DNA of 64,000 bases from Spirochaetia bacterium 38H-sp. Lineage in GTDB: Bacteria > Spirochaetota > Spirochaetia > Winmispirales > Winmispiraceae. Made by a program: the position numbers and the translations under genes. A model generated the notes under the pieces. The model did no database searches. It was not told the origin of the DNA and worked only from the letters and a program-made list of their open reading frames with translations. Shown here one piece after another: positions 62,601 through 64,000 of this stretch (position 1 is its first letter; each line of letters begins with the position of its first letter). The DNA is taken from NCBI GenBank assembly GCA_039023545.1, contig JBCHKQ010000002.1:62001-126000 (forward strand), read 5' to 3'.

Positions 62601-63198
62601 AATAAAATTTATTTTTATTACACTGATATTCCTAGCAGTATGTTTTTCAAGTTCTGCATATAAAATATTATATGCAGAACAATGGTATAGATTGTTTCAT
62701 CTGCATTTTTATCAATATCCAGAAAGGTGTGCAGAAAACATTCATTATCTGGAAGAAGCACTAAGAGCAGATTTTGCCAATCCTCTCAATGCTCTTGCAA
62801 AAATAAATAATAAAACAGAATGGGAATTATACAGATATCTTTTTTATACACATGTAAGCTTAAAACTTGTAGAACAATATCTTCTATGGGGTTCAAAATA
62901 TGATAAACAGGTGGCATATTTTTATAACTACCCGTGGAAACAACAAAATCTAAAAAGCCTTGAAAAAGCAGAAAAACTTTACAAATATGCCTTGGTATAT
63001 TGGGAAGAAGCAAAGAAATGGTCAGCAAAAGCCGCAAACTTTCAATTCCTATTTCTTTCTGACGTACAGTACTGGCACGATGAAAGCTATAGAATAGAAA
63101 ATGGAGAGCTAAACTACGAAGAGATAATAAAAGAACATCTTGAAAGATTGGAAAAGGTGCGTTCCCAATTTATGAATATGGATGAAAATACTTATTAA
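62593..63198 (+). CDS. Exported or membrane-anchored hypothetical protein (201 aa)
   Basis: An N-terminal hydrophobic signal (MNKIKFIFITLIFLAVCFSSSAYK, no clear lipobox) is followed by a helical, aromatic-rich body (about 14 Tyr and several Trp) with a coiled C-terminal end (EIIKEHLERLEKVRSQFMNM). I recall similar spirochaete proteins next to tmk but know no function. It is translationally coupled to tmk through an 8-base overlap. Its stop touches the stop of queA (convergent, no gap). Confidence 0.7.
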   Translation: MNKIKFIFITLIFLAVCFSSSAYKILYAEQWYRLFHLHFYQYPERCAENIHYLEEALRADFANPLNALAKINNKTEWELYRYLFYTHVSLKLVEQYLLWGSKYDKQVAYFYNYPWKQQNLKSLEKAEKLYKYALVYWEEAKKWSAKAANFQFLFLSDVQYWHDESYRIENGELNYEEIIKEHLERLEKVRSQFMNMDENTY

Positions 63199-63999
63199 CT
63201 ATAAAATAAGCATTGCATCACCGTAAGAAAAAAATCTATATTTCTTTTCTATAGCTATTCTATATGCCTCTTTTATAAGTTCGGTACCAGCAAAGGCAGA
63301 AACAAGCATAAGGAGAGAAGAACCCGGAGTATGGAAATTGGTAAACATAATATCAACAACATTAAAATTATATCCAGGGTATATAAATAAATTTGTTTTT
63401 CCATATTTGGATACAATTCTATCAACAGAATTATCATAAGAAGATTCCAGAGTTCTTACAGAAGTTGTTCCTATGGCACATATCTTTTTACCAGAAGCTC
63501 TTGCCTGATTTATTATACTAGCTGACTCATCACTCACAAAAAAAGCTTCCTCATGCATATGATGTTCCTCAACATTCTCTGTTCTCACCGGCAAAAAAGT
63601 TCCCAATCCCACATGTAGAGTAACATAAACTATGTGGTTATTAGTATTTAACGCTTGCAGCAGCTCATCAGAAAAATGCAGCCCTGCAGTAGGTGCAGCC
63701 ACCGAACCTGTATTTTTTGCAAAAACAGTTTGATATCTCTCAAAATCTCTAAAATCATCCTCTCTCTTTATATAAGGAGGAAGTGGAACATGTCCATACT
63801 TATCAAAATAATCATCATCTACACTAGTGCTAAACCTTACAATCTTCTCTCCGTTTTCACAATCGCTATCAATTTTTACTGTTATACCTCCAGGGAGATA
63901 ATACCAATCACCCGGTTTTTGTTTTTTTGATTTTGAAGTAATTGCTTTCCATAAAAAATCATTTATTTTTTCAATAAAAAGGAATTCTACTTTTGCTCC
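63199..63999 (-). CDS. queA: QueA, S-adenosylmethionine:tRNA ribosyltransferase-isomerase (5' end outside window)
   Basis: Makes epoxyqueuosine in tRNA from preQ1 and the ribosyl part of SAM. The frame is open to the window edge and reads GAKVEFLFIEKI at the start, then GHVPLPPYIKRED and YQTVFAKNTGSVAAPTAGLHF, VTLHVGLGTFLPVR, HHMHEE and the C-terminal MFTNFHTPGSSLLMLVSAFAG, all QueA signatures. The N-terminal quarter or so is missing because the window ends. An internal ATG at 63702 is not the start. Confidence 0.95.
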   Translation of the reverse strand, partial: GAKVEFLFIEKINDFLWKAITSKSKKQKPGDWYYLPGGITVKIDSDCENGEKIVRFSTSVDDDYFDKYGHVPLPPYIKREDDFRDFERYQTVFAKNTGSVAAPTAGLHFSDELLQALNTNNHIVYVTLHVGLGTFLPVRTENVEEHHMHEEAFFVSDESASIINQARASGKKICAIGTTSVRTLESSYDNSVDRIVSKYGKTNLFIYPGYNFNVVDIMFTNFHTPGSSLLMLVSAFAGTELIKEAYRIAIEKKYRFFSYGDAMLIL

Positions 64000-64000
64000 C

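Noticed and set aside
1..64000. tRNA genes, CRISPR arrays, transposases
   Set aside because: The only T-arm sequence found by eye is that of tmRNA; no regularly spaced direct repeats and no transposase or integrase motifs were seen.

Overview
The window looks like a chromosomal segment of a low-GC, flagellated spirochaete of the Treponema/Spirochaeta type. Three things point there. A FlaB-type periplasmic flagellin sits at 26.7 kb. The order tamB-bamA-skp-mutS (51.9-61.9 kb) matches the order I recall from Treponema pallidum (around TP0325-TP0328). The dnaG-rpoD-zinc ribbon protein-mreBCD-PBP2-rodA block (2.8-14.2 kb) also follows treponemal order. I see no tRNA, transposase, prophage or CRISPR array. 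The assignment is by recognition only; no search was run.

Layout. 0-0.4 kb: the 3' part of mazG. 0.4-21.9 kb: a dense minus-strand block with a radical SAM/DUF2344 protein, the rod-shape and elongasome genes (rodA, mrdA, mreD, mreC, mreB), a TPR protein, RNase P RNA, a zinc-ribbon protein with an acidic tail, rpoD, dnaG, mltG, a 1334-residue surface protein with eight FlgD-like Ig repeats and an OmpA end, a metallo-beta-lactamase-fold protein, a cysteine-cluster protein and map. 22-24.2 kb: a plus-strand HAD, SPFH-like and HIT trio. 24.2-32.3 kb: an orphan protein, thiamine pyrophosphokinase, flaB, CCA-adding enzyme, rpmF-acpP-rnc, a Na/Ca exchanger, coaD and tmRNA. 32.3-51.2 kb: looser organisation, with an OmpA protein, an orphan ABC ATPase, a lipase, a 7TM adenylate cyclase, lipoproteins, a DnaQ-like exonuclease, a phosphosugar mutase, a GH5 glycosidase, rex and a three-gene aminoacyl-tRNA synthetase operon. 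51.2-61.9 kb: comF, mutS, skp, bamA and tamB (outer-membrane biogenesis). 61.9-64 kb: tmk, an exported protein and a 5'-truncated queA.

Three signals go beyond ordinary annotation. (1) Nine intergenic hairpin elements between 32.3 and 51.2 kb share conserved ends (ACCGAACG on one side, CTGCCTGCGGCA on the other). Their stem arms differ in sequence from copy to copy, yet most still pair. They tend to lie in inverted pairs, and several sit directly after intrinsic terminators. (2) Eight or so promoter-proximal genes have a recognisable -35/-10 pair whose -10 ends only 5-7 bases before the start codon. This predicts leaderless mRNAs as a common mode of expression here. (3) The flaB leader has a near-perfect sigma-28 promoter and two consecutive hairpins, each showing an ANGGA motif in its loop, the second over the Shine-Dalgarno. 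That is the layout of CsrA-controlled flagellin leaders.

How the genes work together: much of the window builds and shapes the envelope (MreB elongasome, MltG, BamA/Skp/TamB, OmpA-like proteins). It sits alongside information-processing genes (primase, sigma factor, mutS, aaRSs, RNase III, RNase P, tmRNA, CCA enzyme) and the flagellar filament gene.
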